Below are positions 8,050 to 16,147 of a DNA stretch of 64,000 bases, piece after piece (the stretch's first letter is position 1; each line of letters starts with the position of its first letter). Below the pieces are notes generated by a model. The model saw only the letters and a list, made by a program, of their open reading frames with translations, had not been told where the DNA came from and searched no databases. Source of the DNA: Elusimicrobiota bacterium (lineage in GTDB: Bacteria > Elusimicrobiota > Elusimicrobia > UBA1565 > UBA9628); contig JACRDT010000007.1 in assembly GCA_016212795.1 (NCBI GenBank), forward strand, positions 235,627-299,626, written 5' to 3'. Position numbers and translations under genes: made by a program.

Positions 8050-8968
8050 GGGAGCTCAGGAACCTCTCCGCCTCCAACGCCGCGACGCAGCCGAGGCCGG
8101 CCGAGGTCACGGCCTGCCGGTAATGGGGGTCCATCACGTCGCCCGCGGCGAAGACCCCGGGGACCGAGGTCCGGGTGCGTCCATCCGTCGCGATGCAGCC
8201 GTTCTCGTCGAGCTTGAGCTGGCCCGCCAGAAAGCCCGTGTTCGGGGTGTGCCCGACGGCGACGAAGACCCCCTGGCAGGGGAAGGTCGAGACCGCCCCG
8301 GTCTTGACGTTCTTGAGCCTCAGCCCCGTCACGGCATCGGACCCGAGGATGTCGACGACGACGCTGTCCCAGAGCCATTCGATCTGGCCGCTCTTCGCTG
8401 CCCTATCCTGCATGGCTTGCGAGGCCCTGAGGCTGGAGCGCCGGTGGACCACGGTCACCTTGGAGGCCAGCCTGGCCAGGAAGAGGGCCTCCTCCAGGGC
8501 GGAGTCGCCGCCGCCCACGACGCAGACGGCCTTGCCTTTGAAGAAGAAGCCGTCGCACGTCGCGCAGGCCGAGACCCCGCGCCCCTTGAGGCGCGCCTCG
8601 GACTCGAGCCCCAGCCAGCGCGCGTCCGCGCCGGTGGCCACGATGAGGGTTTCGGCCTCGGCGGTGCGCCCCTCCGTGGTCTCGAGGCGGAAGGGACGCC
8701 GGGAGAGGTCGGCTTTCGACACCAGCTCGGGGACGATGGAGACGCCGAGCCGCTCGCACTGCTTGCGCATGCGGTCCATGAGGTCCGGGCCCGGGACGGG
8801 CTCGGGGAACCCGGGGAAATTCTCGACGTCGGTGGTGATCATGAGCTGGCCGCCCATCATGACGCCGCCGAAGACCAGGGGGTCGAGGCCCGCGCGGCTG
8901 CAGTAGATGGCGGCCGTGTAGGCCGCCGGCCCCGATCCGATGATGACAACGCTGCGAGAATTAGCCAT
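8042..8968 (-). CDS. trxB: Thioredoxin reductase
   Basis: 308 residues, normal length. FAD motif IIGSGPAAYTAAIYCSRAG, the redox-active CATC of SACATCDG, the NADPH motif VVGGGDSALEEALFLA and the C-terminal FAD segment GVFAAGDVMDPHYRQAVTSAG are all present and unmodified. It passes electrons from NADPH to thioredoxin in the cytoplasm. It is the first gene of the minus-strand chain to lipA and the dehydrogenase genes and is divergent from the GH1 gene, with only 32 bp between the two starts; the region is AT-rich (TAATTA next to the ATG) and probably holds both promoters. Confidence 0.95.
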   Translation of the reverse strand: MANSRSVVIIGSGPAAYTAAIYCSRAGLDPLVFGGVMMGGQLMITTDVENFPGFPEPVPGPDLMDRMRKQCERLGVSIVPELVSKADLSRRPFRLETTEGRTAEAETLIVATGADARWLGLESEARLKGRGVSACATCDGFFFKGKAVCVVGGGDSALEEALFLARLASKVTVVHRRSSLRASQAMQDRAAKSGQIEWLWDSVVVDILGSDAVTGLRLKNVKTGAVSTFPCQGVFVAVGHTPNTGFLAGQLKLDENGCIATDGRTRTSVPGVFAAGDVMDPHYRQAVTSAGLGCVAALEAERFLSSHG

Positions 8969-9000
8969 AATTACTCGACGGAAAACTGCGCGACGCGAGC

Positions 9001-10254
9001 ATGGGCATTATAACATTTCCAAAAGGATTCCTATGGGGAGCCTCCACCTCCTCCTACCAGATCGAGGGCGGCAACCGGGGCTCGGCTCTCTGGGACTGGG
9101 AGCGGCGCAAGGGCTGGGAGCGCTCCGGGGACGCCGCGGGCTCCTGGGAGCGGTTCGACGAGGACGTGGCGTGCCTCAAGGCGCTCCACCTCAACGCCTA
9201 CAGGTTCTCCGTGGAGTGGTCGCGGGTCCAGCCGACGCCCGACGGCTTCGACGAGGCGGCGCTGCGCCGCTACGCGGCCTGGGCGTCGAGGCTCCGGTCC
9301 GAAGGCATCAGGCCGTTCGTCAGCCTGCATCATTTCTCCGAGCCCGCCTGGCTGCTGCGCCGACACCCGAGGGGCTGGTTCGACGACGCGGTCCCCGCGA
9401 GGTTCCTTCGGTTCGCCGAGAGGACGGCGGCCGCGCTCGGCGAGTCCGTCGCCGACTGGGTCGTCTTCAACGAGCCCATGGTCTTCCTGGTCGGGGCCTA
9501 CGGCATGGCATTCTTCCCCCCCGGCCGGCGGCTGCTGGCGCGGCCCCGCCTCTTCTCCCCCCTGGTCGAGAACGTCTCGCGGGCCCACAACGAGTGCTAC
9601 AAGCTCCTCCACCGGCTCCAGCCGGGCTGCCGCGTCTGCTCGGCCAACAACATCGCGGCCCTCGACCCGGCGCGGCCCGGCGACGAGGAGGCGGTGGCGG
9701 CGTGGGACCGCTTCATGCACCGGGACTTCATCGAGCGGACCAAGGAGCACGTTGACATCATCGGGGTCAACTACTACACCCGGATCTACGTCCATCGGTC
9801 CTTCCTGTCCCCGCTGCCCGGGAAGGCGGTCCCAGGGTACGCGGAGCTCGTGAAGGGGATCACGGGGCCGCTGTTCTCCCTCATCGGCGGCCGGCGGGGC
9901 TCGGGCGAGCCCACGGGCATGGGCTGGGAGGTCTTCCCCGAGGGTCTCGGCCGGGTGGTCACGGCGTTGTGGCGGGACTACGGCAAGCCCATCGTCGTCC
10001 TGGAGAACGGCATCGCCGACGCGGCCGGGGAGCGGCGGGAGGGCTACGTGCGGGAGCACCTCAAGTCCCTCGCCGGCGCCATGGCGGCCGGCGCCGACGT
10101 GCGCGGCTACTTCCATTGGAGCCTGGTGGACAACTACGAGTGGGGGAGCTACCGGCCGAGGTTCGGGCTGTTCACGCGGGAGCGCCGGCCGGCCGGCGGA
10201 TCGTCGTTCTACGCCGCGGTGGCCCGCGCCGGGGAGGTGGAGACCGATGGATAG
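9001..10254 (+). CDS. Glycoside hydrolase family 1 (beta-glucosidase-like)
   Basis: 417 residues, slightly shorter than most GH1 enzymes (about 440-470). The N-terminus FPKGFLWGASTSSYQIEG is the GH1 signature and fixes the start. Acid/base Glu158 is in FNEPM and the nucleophile Glu335 in VLENG. Aromatic subsite segments HWSLVDNYEWGSY and the RFGLF tail are present. No signal peptide, so it acts in the cytoplasm on beta-linked disaccharides or glycosides; the sugar specificity cannot be read. The stop overlaps the folB start by 8 nt, though the two products have no obvious shared pathway. Confidence 0.9.
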   Translation: MGIITFPKGFLWGASTSSYQIEGGNRGSALWDWERRKGWERSGDAAGSWERFDEDVACLKALHLNAYRFSVEWSRVQPTPDGFDEAALRRYAAWASRLRSEGIRPFVSLHHFSEPAWLLRRHPRGWFDDAVPARFLRFAERTAAALGESVADWVVFNEPMVFLVGAYGMAFFPPGRRLLARPRLFSPLVENVSRAHNECYKLLHRLQPGCRVCSANNIAALDPARPGDEEAVAAWDRFMHRDFIERTKEHVDIIGVNYYTRIYVHRSFLSPLPGKAVPGYAELVKGITGPLFSLIGGRRGSGEPTGMGWEVFPEGLGRVVTALWRDYGKPIVVLENGIADAAGERREGYVREHLKSLAGAMAAGADVRGYFHWSLVDNYEWGSYRPRFGLFTRERRPAGGSSFYAAVARAGEVETDG

Positions 10255-10630
10255 GATCCGGCTCAAGGGGATCAGGTGCCGCGCCGTCGTGGGCGTGGAG
10301 CCTTCCGAGCGGGTGAAGGCCCAGGCCGTGGAGATCGACCTCGCCCTGGAGGCGCCGTGCGCGAAGGCCGGCCGCTCGGACAGGCTGGCCGACGCGGTGG
10401 ACTACCAGCGGGTCGAGGAGGCCGTCCGCGAGGCGGCCGGGTCCGGGAGGAGGGACCTTCTGGAGCGGCTGGCCGAGGAGGTGGCCGAGGCCGTCCTGGG
10501 CTGCGACGGCCGCATCGCGGCCGTCACCGTCCGGGTCGGCAAGAAGCCGGCGTCCATGCCGCGCTCCCGCGAGGTCGTCGTGGAGATCCGCCGGTCGCGA
10601 TCCCGTGGACGTCGCCGGCGAGCCCGCTAG
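10247..10630 (+). CDS. folB: Dihydroneopterin aldolase family (FolB)
   Basis: 127 residues. FolB-fold enzymes cleave or epimerise 7,8-dihydroneopterin in pterin and folate synthesis. Matches: the N-terminal VVGVEPSERVKAQAVEIDL, the DYQRV segment with the substrate-contacting Tyr, LLERLAEEVAEAVL with the Glu anchoring the pterin, and VRVGKKP with the catalytic Lys. The C-terminus is a short Arg-rich tail (RRSRSRGRRRRAR) not usual for the family. It is convergent with the PTPS gene, the two stops overlapping by 4 nt (CTAG), and lies beside a pteridine-reductase-like SDR, which supports a tetrahydropterin role. Confidence 0.85.
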   Translation: MDRIRLKGIRCRAVVGVEPSERVKAQAVEIDLALEAPCAKAGRSDRLADAVDYQRVEEAVREAAGSGRRDLLERLAEEVAEAVLGCDGRIAAVTVRVGKKPASMPRSREVVVEIRRSRSRGRRRRAR

Positions 10631-11028
10631 CGGACGTACTCGGCCGCCGAATTGACGCTCTCCCACAACCGGACGCCGCGCACGGGCAGCTTTTTGCGGG
10701 CCGCGCAGTCGTAGATGAGCTTGGCGATGGCCTCGGCCGTCGGATTGCCCTTGAGCGTGACCACGGGCTCGCCGAGGGCCTTGAGCGCCTTGGCCAGAGG
10801 GTCGGCGGCGTTCAGGAGCAGGCGGTGGTCGAGCTCGGCGTCGATCCAGGCCTGGACGGTCCTCTTGATCTCCTCGAAATCCAGGGCCATGCCGCGGCGG
10901 TCGAGGGTCCGCCGTCGGAAGGAGACCTCCGCGACGGCGTTGTGCCCGTGCAGGTGGCGGCACTTGCCCTCGTAGCCCAGCAGGCGGTGGGCGTAGCAGA
11001 AATGGAGGCGCCGGGTGACCTCGTACAT
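10627..11028 (-). CDS. 6-pyruvoyl-tetrahydropterin synthase / QueD family
   Basis: 133 residues. The zinc site is visible as His in CYAHRL and HLHGHN, and the catalytic Cys in GKCRHLHGHN. The family segments MALDFEEIKRTV, ELDHRLLL and the NPTAEAIAKLIY motif with its Glu are present, and the C-terminal substrate-binding Glu is in RLWESVN. The family divides into PTPS (tetrahydrobiopterin), PTPS-III (folate) and QueD (queuosine). The neighbours, a FolB and a TGxxxRxG short-chain reductase, favour pterin synthesis; no other queuosine gene is near. Its ATG shares one base with the upstream stop (TGATG). Confidence 0.85.
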   Translation of the reverse strand: MYEVTRRLHFCYAHRLLGYEGKCRHLHGHNAVAEVSFRRRTLDRRGMALDFEEIKRTVQAWIDAELDHRLLLNAADPLAKALKALGEPVVTLKGNPTAEAIAKLIYDCAARKKLPVRGVRLWESVNSAAEYVR

Positions 11029-11765
11029 CAGGCGATCATCCTCCCGCCATCGACGGGCAGCGCCACGCCGGTGATGAAGTCCCCTCCCTCGATCAGGTAG
11101 ATGACCGCTTCCGCCACGTCGCGGGGCGTGCCGAGGCGCTTGAGCGGGGCCGCGCGGATGACCGCGGCCCTCTTCCTCGGCGGGTAGTCGTCGGGCAGGA
11201 GCACGGCCCCCGGCAGGATGGCGTTGACCTGGATGTCGGGGGCGAGTTCCTTGGCCAGGGCCGTGTTGAGCGCGATCAGCCCCGCCTTGGACACGCAGTA
11301 GGGGATGCGGTCGGTGTAGGGGCGGTACGCCGCCCAGTCCGCGATGTTGATGATCTTCCCCCCGCCCGCTTCCCGCATGCGGGGGGCGGCGGCCTGGCTC
11401 AGGAAGAAGGGCGCCCTGAGGTTGACGTCGAGGTGGTCGTCCCAGTCCCGGGGGCTCGTCTGGCCGAAGCGGTTCACCTCGTAGACGGAGGCGTTGTTGA
11501 CCAGCGCGTGGAGCGCGCCGAAGCGCCGGACGACGGCGTCGGCCAGCCTGGCCGCCTGCCGGGCGTCGGAGAGGTCGGCCTTGAAGATCGCCACGTCCCT
11601 GCCGAACCCGTCGCGGATGTCGGCGGCCAGCCTCTGGGCCTCGCGCTTGGAGCGGTTGTAGTGGAGGGCGAGCCGCGCCCCCTTCTCGCCCAGCGCCAAG
11701 GCGATGCTCCGGCCCACCCTCCTGGCCGCGCCCGTCACGAGGGCCACCTTGCCCTGGAGCCTCAT
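11028..11765 (-). CDS. Short-chain dehydrogenase, pteridine-reductase (FolM/PTR1)-like
   Basis: 245 residues. The cofactor motif TGAARRVG has the Arg of the TGxxxRxG form that marks pteridine reductases among SDRs; ordinary SDRs have TGxxxGxG. HYNRS after it is the NADPH-binding basic segment. Further: LVNNASVYE, and the catalytic Tyr and Lys in YCVSKAG, while the usual catalytic Ser before it is Asp-Trp in IINIADWAAY, again as in the PTR1/FolM branch. It probably reduces dihydropterins (dihydromonapterin, dihydrobiopterin or dihydrofolate). ATGA overlap with the upstream membrane-protein gene and TGATG with the PTPS gene. Confidence 0.85.
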   Translation of the reverse strand: MRLQGKVALVTGAARRVGRSIALALGEKGARLALHYNRSKREAQRLAADIRDGFGRDVAIFKADLSDARQAARLADAVVRRFGALHALVNNASVYEVNRFGQTSPRDWDDHLDVNLRAPFFLSQAAAPRMREAGGGKIINIADWAAYRPYTDRIPYCVSKAGLIALNTALAKELAPDIQVNAILPGAVLLPDDYPPRKRAAVIRAAPLKRLGTPRDVAEAVIYLIEGGDFITGVALPVDGGRMIA

Positions 11766-13039
11766 CGGGGGTCCTCGGCCTTCGGCGAGCCGGCCTCGGC
11801 GGGGCCGTCCGCGGCGGGCTTCCGGGGAGCGGCCGGCGCCGCGGGCCGCTTGGACCGGCGCGGCGCGGCCTGCCCTTTCTCGCCCGTCGGGGGCGAAGGC
11901 AGGGGGAGGCTGCGCATCATCTGCCCCTGCATCTGCATCAAGGACTGGAGCATCTTCATGGGGTCGCCGGCCTGCATCTTCTCCCCGGTGCGGATGCTGC
12001 GTTGGGCCTGCTCGAGGGACTTGGCGAGCTGTTGGACCTGCCGGGCCTGCTCGGGCGGCAGGTTCTTGAGGGTCTGGGGGTTGTTGAGCATGGGCAGGAG
12101 CATCTGGAGCAGCGCCGCGGCCGGCTCGCCGGCCGCCGACTCGGGCCGTTGGCCGGCGTCCGGGGCGGAGTCCGGCTGCCGCAGCCCCTGCGCCGGAGGG
12201 AGCACCCATCGTTCGAACTCGTTGCGGGCGGGGCTCGAGCCGTCGGGCCGTTGCCATAGGGAGTTGCCGGCGGGGGCGCCGGGAGAGCCAGCGGGAGAGG
12301 CGTCGACAGGCTGACCGGAAGGCGACGAGGCGTAGGGCGGCGCGTCCGGGAGGGCGGCGGGCAGGGCCTTCTGCAGCTCGGTCCGGAGCCTCTCGAACTC
12401 GGTGAGGGTGGCGTTGGCCCGCCGGGCCTCGGTCTTGATCCGCTCGACCTGACGGATGGCGCACCATTGCCCGGCGAGGGCGATGGCCCCCAGCGCGACG
12501 AACGCGGTCCAGGCCACGGCCGGTTTCGCCCGGAGCAGGCGCTGGACGCCGACGCCGATGATGAAGGCGGTCCAGGCGATCGGGACGGGCCACAGGACCG
12601 GGACGTAGTTGATGACGATGCCCGTCATCGCGACGCCGGAGGACAGGGAGACGATCTGGTAGCAGCGCCGGTAGTCGCCGTCCCCTTCGGCGAACCTGGC
12701 GACCAGCCCCACGATGGACGCGAGGATGAAGCTCACGACGACGGACAGCGCGATGCCGGCGGCGATCCGCAGGGGCAGCATCCCGAAGGAGGAGCCGCCG
12801 ACCGATTGAAGGAGGTTCGTCGCGCCGTGCGCGGCCGCGGCGAAGACGAACAGGTTGGCGGTCATGACCCAGTACTCGGGGGCCGGGGCCCGGGCGATCT
12901 CGTCGAACAGGGACCCGGCGCGGAACATGGCCGTGATGCTCTGGCCGAGCATGGCGGCCGGCCCCGGGGGCTGCGGCTGCGCGCCCGATCCGGAAACGCC
13001 GGGCTCGGGCAGGCGGGCGGGCCCGTCGTCGATGTTCAT
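11762..13039 (-). CDS. Yip1-like integral membrane protein with Pro/Gln-rich cytoplasmic tail
   Basis: 425 residues from the ATG at 13039, chosen because it overlaps the upstream stop as ATGA with AGGTCC before it; an ATG at 13054 is also possible. Residues about 13-23 carry the family B peptide EPGVSGSGAQPQPP. Residues about 50-190 hold some five membrane helices in the arrangement of the Yip1 family (FDEIARAPAPEYWVMTANL, then GIALSVVVSFILASIVGLVA). A coiled segment follows and a C-terminal tail rich in Pro, Gln, Met and Lys (LMQMQGQMMRSLPLPSPP). Function unknown; Yip1 proteins in bacteria are uncharacterised membrane proteins. Coupled to the zinc-ribbon gene upstream. Confidence 0.7.
   Translation of the reverse strand: MNIDDGPARLPEPGVSGSGAQPQPPGPAAMLGQSITAMFRAGSLFDEIARAPAPEYWVMTANLFVFAAAAHGATNLLQSVGGSSFGMLPLRIAAGIALSVVVSFILASIVGLVARFAEGDGDYRRCYQIVSLSSGVAMTGIVINYVPVLWPVPIAWTAFIIGVGVQRLLRAKPAVAWTAFVALGAIALAGQWCAIRQVERIKTEARRANATLTEFERLRTELQKALPAALPDAPPYASSPSGQPVDASPAGSPGAPAGNSLWQRPDGSSPARNEFERWVLPPAQGLRQPDSAPDAGQRPESAAGEPAAALLQMLLPMLNNPQTLKNLPPEQARQVQQLAKSLEQAQRSIRTGEKMQAGDPMKMLQSLMQMQGQMMRSLPLPSPPTGEKGQAAPRRSKRPAAPAAPRKPAADGPAEAGSPKAEDPR
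12966..13010 (-). repeat. Family B in-frame repeat, copy B2 (partial)
   Basis: Core CCGGAAACGCCGGGC with flanking Gly/Ala-coding bases, read on the minus strand as EPGVSGSGAQPQPP. The CCGCTCCC arm found in B1, B4 and B5 is missing. It sits only 150 bp from copy B3 in the adjacent gene. Confidence 0.65.
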
Positions 13040-13593
13040 GAGGACCTCATCCATTTGACACCGGGCTCGCTCTTCTGTTCGCAGTGCCCGCAGGAGAGGG
13101 ACGGCGCTCCGGCGCAGTCCTTGTCGACGAACGAGAACCACTCCGACGCGAAGGAGGCGGGCGGCGGCGCGCCCGATCCAGAAACGCCGGGCGCGGCCTG
13201 GGCCGGCCGGCCCAGGGGCCGAGCGTCCCGGGCGCTCTCAGGAAGGGCGTTGGCGGGCCGGGGCGCGGGCAGGAGGATCCTGACGACGTACATGTGCCCG
13301 CAGTAGCCGCACTCCAGGTCCACCATCGCTTCCGGCACGGAGTCCCGGAACGCGTCGAGGAAGAGCGTCCAGCCTTGCGTGCCGGTCCTGGGGCTGCCGG
13401 TCCCGAGCCTGCGGCGTTGGAGCATCCTGGGGCCCAGGGACTTCCCGCTCTGGTCGACGACGTACGACAGCTCCGCCTGGGAGGCCAGGACCGTCGCCTC
13501 GACGAAGCTGGCGCGTCCGGTCAGGAAGCGAGCGCGCAAGGGCAGGGTTCTCACGTGGAAGCACACGTCGGCCAGTCTCTTGAACAAGGACAT
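13036..13593 (-). CDS. Small zinc-ribbon-like protein, unknown function
   Basis: 185 residues, cytoplasmic. I do not recognise a family. Two CxxC pairs are visible, CGYC in LECGYCGHMYVV (about residues 94-97) and CGHC in LSCGHCEQKSE near the C-terminus, enough for one zinc site. Between them lies the family B peptide QAAPGVSGSGAPPPASF, which means the metal site is split by a repeat-derived linker. The N-terminal half contains VVDQSGKSLGPRMLQ, which may bind a partner. It is first in the minus-strand group; an AT-rich stretch with TATACT (about 13616-13621) lies upstream and may be its -10 box. Confidence 0.6.
   Translation of the reverse strand: MSLFKRLADVCFHVRTLPLRARFLTGRASFVEATVLASQAELSYVVDQSGKSLGPRMLQRRRLGTGSPRTGTQGWTLFLDAFRDSVPEAMVDLECGYCGHMYVVRILLPAPRPANALPESARDARPLGRPAQAAPGVSGSGAPPPASFASEWFSFVDKDCAGAPSLSCGHCEQKSEPGVKWMRSS
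13155..13198 (-). repeat. Family B in-frame repeat, copy B3 (partial)
   Basis: Core CCAGAAACGCCGGGCGCGGCC, identical to copy B4 over the right arm, read in frame as AAPGVSGSGAPPP. The left arm is missing. Confidence 0.7.
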
Positions 13594-13719
13594 CCGGGTA
13601 CCGCGCTCGCCTAGAGTATACCTTTAAACAACGACTCCTTCACCCCGAAAGGGTCCTCCGACCGGATCCCCCCGCTGGGATGCGGGTGTCTCCTTCAAAT
13701 AAGGTACACTTGAGGACGG

Positions 13720-15177
13720 ATGAGGATCAGCATCAGACTAGCCCTCGTCTTCGCCTTGTTCGGCGCGGCGGTCGCCGGAGGGTTCCAGTACAGCCGCGTC
13801 AAGACCACACGGGGCGAGATGTACGCCGGCCAGCGGCAGACGGCCGAGGTCGCCCTCCGCGCGGTCAAGGCGTTGATCGAGACGGCGCGGGCGCAGGCGG
13901 GCGACTTCGGCGAGGTCAGCAAGGGGCTCAGGGACCTCCAGGGTTCGGGCATCGCCTCGGTCCTCGTCAAGGACAAGCGCGGGCGTTGGGTCGTGTGGCG
14001 CGCGGGCTCGGACAGCGTCCAACGCCAGCCCCACCCCGGCGTCCCGATCGAGCAGGTCGCGGACGGCTACTACGACGCCGAGGTCCCGGCCACGCTCGGC
14101 CGCCGGGGCCGCGGGCTCGTCCAGGTGTCGTTCTCCATCCAGCCGCTGGAGACGCGGCTGCGGGAGCTCGAGAGCGACGCCGTGCGCGTGGGGCTGCTGG
14201 CCTTCCTGGCCTCGACCCTGGCGGCCTGGCTCCTCGGGACGTGGTTCGGCACGAGCATCGAGCGCCTCGTCCCGAAGCTTGAGGAGCTCTCGAAGGACCC
14301 GGAGCGCTTCCGCCCGCTCCGGATACCCTCCTCGGGCGACGAGGTCGCGCGCCTCGTGGCGGCGTTCAACCGGATGGGCGAGTCGCTCAAGGCGGAGACC
14401 CACCGCCGGAGGATCGTGGAGAGCGAGAAGGAGGAGCTCTCCGCCATGCTGGTGCACGACCTCAAGACCCCGCTGACGGTGATCCATTCCGGCATCAGCC
14501 TCCTGCAAGACCAGCTCTCCCAGGACCAGATGGCCGCCGATAGGCGCGCCCGGGGCGCCCCTCCCCAGAAGATGTCGCCGACGCAGCTGCGCCGGCGTTC
14601 GGACCAGCCCAACCGCAGGACGTTTGAGCTCCTCAAGATGTCCGCCGACAGGCTCCACCGCATGGTCGAGGACGTGCTGCAGCTGGCGAGGCTGGAGCAG
14701 GTGGACGCCCTGAGGGAGGTCTCGCCCGTCTCGATGGCCGACCTGGGCAGGACGTGCGCGAAGGATTTCCACCTGGTGGTGGCGGAGCGCAACCAGAAGA
14801 TCGAGCTGAAGGTCCCCGACGCCGGCGTGGAGACCAGGGTCATGGGGGATGGGGCGCTGCTGCGCCGGGTGCTGGACAACCTGCTCCACAACGCGGTCGA
14901 GCACACGCCCCCGGGCGGCACGATCGCCCTGCGGGTCGAGCGCGAAGGCCCGAACGTGCGCGTCGACGTCTCCGACTCGGGGCCCGGCGTCCCGGCCGAG
15001 GCGCGCGAGGAGATCTTCAGGAAGTTCTTCCAGAAGGACCTCAAGAGGCATGTCGGCAACGTGGGCCTGGGCTTGGCCTTGTGCCAGAAGGTGGTGCAGC
15101 GCCACGGCGGCACCATCGGCGTCGAGGATGCCAAGCCCAAGGGCGCCCGCTTCTACTTCTCCCTCCCGGTCGGTTGA
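13720..15177 (+). CDS. Membrane sensor histidine kinase
   Basis: 485 residues. N-terminal helix (MRISIRLALVFALFGAAVAGG), a periplasmic domain of about 130 residues, a second helix near 160-180 (VGLLAFLASTLAAWLLGTWF), HAMP (IERLVPKLEELSKDPERFR and the DEVARLVAAFNRM end), the H box AMLVHDLKTPLTVIHSG with phospho-acceptor His246, the N box LLHNAVEHTP, G1 DSGPGVP, the F-type segment FRKFFQ and G2 GLGLAL. Between the two helices of the DHp domain sits a charged loop of some 35 residues, longer than usual. No response regulator is adjacent, so its partner is unknown. The start has GAGGACGG before it. Signal unknown. Confidence 0.9.
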   Translation: MRISIRLALVFALFGAAVAGGFQYSRVKTTRGEMYAGQRQTAEVALRAVKALIETARAQAGDFGEVSKGLRDLQGSGIASVLVKDKRGRWVVWRAGSDSVQRQPHPGVPIEQVADGYYDAEVPATLGRRGRGLVQVSFSIQPLETRLRELESDAVRVGLLAFLASTLAAWLLGTWFGTSIERLVPKLEELSKDPERFRPLRIPSSGDEVARLVAAFNRMGESLKAETHRRRIVESEKEELSAMLVHDLKTPLTVIHSGISLLQDQLSQDQMAADRRARGAPPQKMSPTQLRRRSDQPNRRTFELLKMSADRLHRMVEDVLQLARLEQVDALREVSPVSMADLGRTCAKDFHLVVAERNQKIELKVPDAGVETRVMGDGALLRRVLDNLLHNAVEHTPPGGTIALRVEREGPNVRVDVSDSGPGVPAEAREEIFRKFFQKDLKRHVGNVGLGLALCQKVVQRHGGTIGVEDAKPKGARFYFSLPVG

Positions 15178-15215
15178 CCCGGCCGATTTCCCCGCCCGGC
15201 GCCGGCACGGCCCAT

Positions 15216-15245
15216 TTGAGTTGGCGCGCGCGGGCGTGCTATGAT
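15216..15245 (+). promoter_or_regulatory. Sigma70-type promoter for the formylglycine-enzyme-like gene
   Basis: TTGAGT at 15216-15221 and TATGAT at 15240-15245 with an 18-bp spacer. The expected transcript starts near 15252 and gives a leader of about 75 nt. Confidence 0.6.
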
Positions 15246-15325
15246 GTGGGCGGAGCGCACCCGGCGGTCGTCCGGGTTGCGGGAGCTCCCGCGGCTTGCA
15301 GCGGTTGATGATGGAGGGCGAACGA

Positions 15326-16144
15326 ATGACGAGCGTTGTGCTGATCGGGTTGACGGTCCTCCTGGCAGGTTTTTCTACGACGGGTTTGGCCCAGCAGGCG
15401 GGGGCCAAGCCTGGTTTCGACTGCGGTGCCTGCGCGGCGGGCGCCCAGGACGGCGGCATGGCGGCCATCCCCGCGGGCGCCTTCGAGATGGGCAGCCTGG
15501 AAGGCGCCGGGGATTCCGATGAGCTTCCCAGGCACAAAGTCGAGCTGGACGCCTTTGCCATGGACAAGTACGCTGTGACCGTGGGGCAATACTGCCGGTT
15601 CAGCCAGGCCACCCGCCGGGACATGCCCAGGCTGCAGCCGGCCTCGAAATGCGACTTTCCCGTCCACAACGTGGTCTGGGAAGAGGCCGCGGCCTACTGC
15701 CAATGGGCCGGCAAGAGGCTGCCCACCGAAGCGGAGTGGGAGAAGGCCGCCCGGTGCGGGACGACGACGTACTTCGATTTCGGCGACGACTACAAGCTGC
15801 GGGAGGCCTACGCGTGGGCCGACAGCAACTCCGGAGGCGCCCCTCACCCGGGCGGGCTCAAGAAGCCCAACCGTTGCGGTCTCTACGACCTCTACGGCAA
15901 CGTGGCCCAATGGGTCTCGGACTGGTACGACAAGGACTACTATGCGCGCAGCCCGGCGCGCAACCCCCAGGGAGCCGGCAAGGGGACGGAACATGGGCTG
16001 CGCGGCGGCAGCTGGTACGCCATCGCCATGAACGGCCGGGCCGGGGACCGCCTCTACAGTTCCGGCCGCGGCAACGCCTTCGGTATCCGCTGCGTCTCTT
16101 CGCCGCGGAAGAAGGCGGATGAGGCTTCCCCGGAGAAGAAGTAG
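15326..16144 (+). CDS. Secreted formylglycine-generating-enzyme (SUMF1) family protein
   Basis: 272 residues from the ATG at 15326, which has GGAGGGCGA eight bases upstream and is followed by a signal peptide ending around GLAQQA. The FGE-sulfatase fold is clear: MAAIPAGAFEMGSLEG at the domain start, HKVELDAFAMDKYAVTVGQY, the LPTEAEWEKAARCG signature, DLYGNVAQWVSDWY, and LRGGSWYAI with the C-terminal FGIRC. True FGEs need two active-site Cys near the C-terminus; only one is in place (GIRCV), so this is more likely one of the many non-sulfatase family members (C-type-lectin-like or modifying enzymes) than a sulfatase activator. No sulfatase gene is present. Exported. Confidence 0.85.
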   Translation: MTSVVLIGLTVLLAGFSTTGLAQQAGAKPGFDCGACAAGAQDGGMAAIPAGAFEMGSLEGAGDSDELPRHKVELDAFAMDKYAVTVGQYCRFSQATRRDMPRLQPASKCDFPVHNVVWEEAAAYCQWAGKRLPTEAEWEKAARCGTTTYFDFGDDYKLREAYAWADSNSGGAPHPGGLKKPNRCGLYDLYGNVAQWVSDWYDKDYYARSPARNPQGAGKGTEHGLRGGSWYAIAMNGRAGDRLYSSGRGNAFGIRCVSSPRKKADEASPEKK

Positions 16145-16147
16145 GAC

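Noticed and set aside
15326..16144. True sulfatase-activating formylglycine-generating enzyme
   Set aside because: Only one of the two active-site Cys is in place, the protein is exported, and no sulfatase is nearby; kept as a family-level call.
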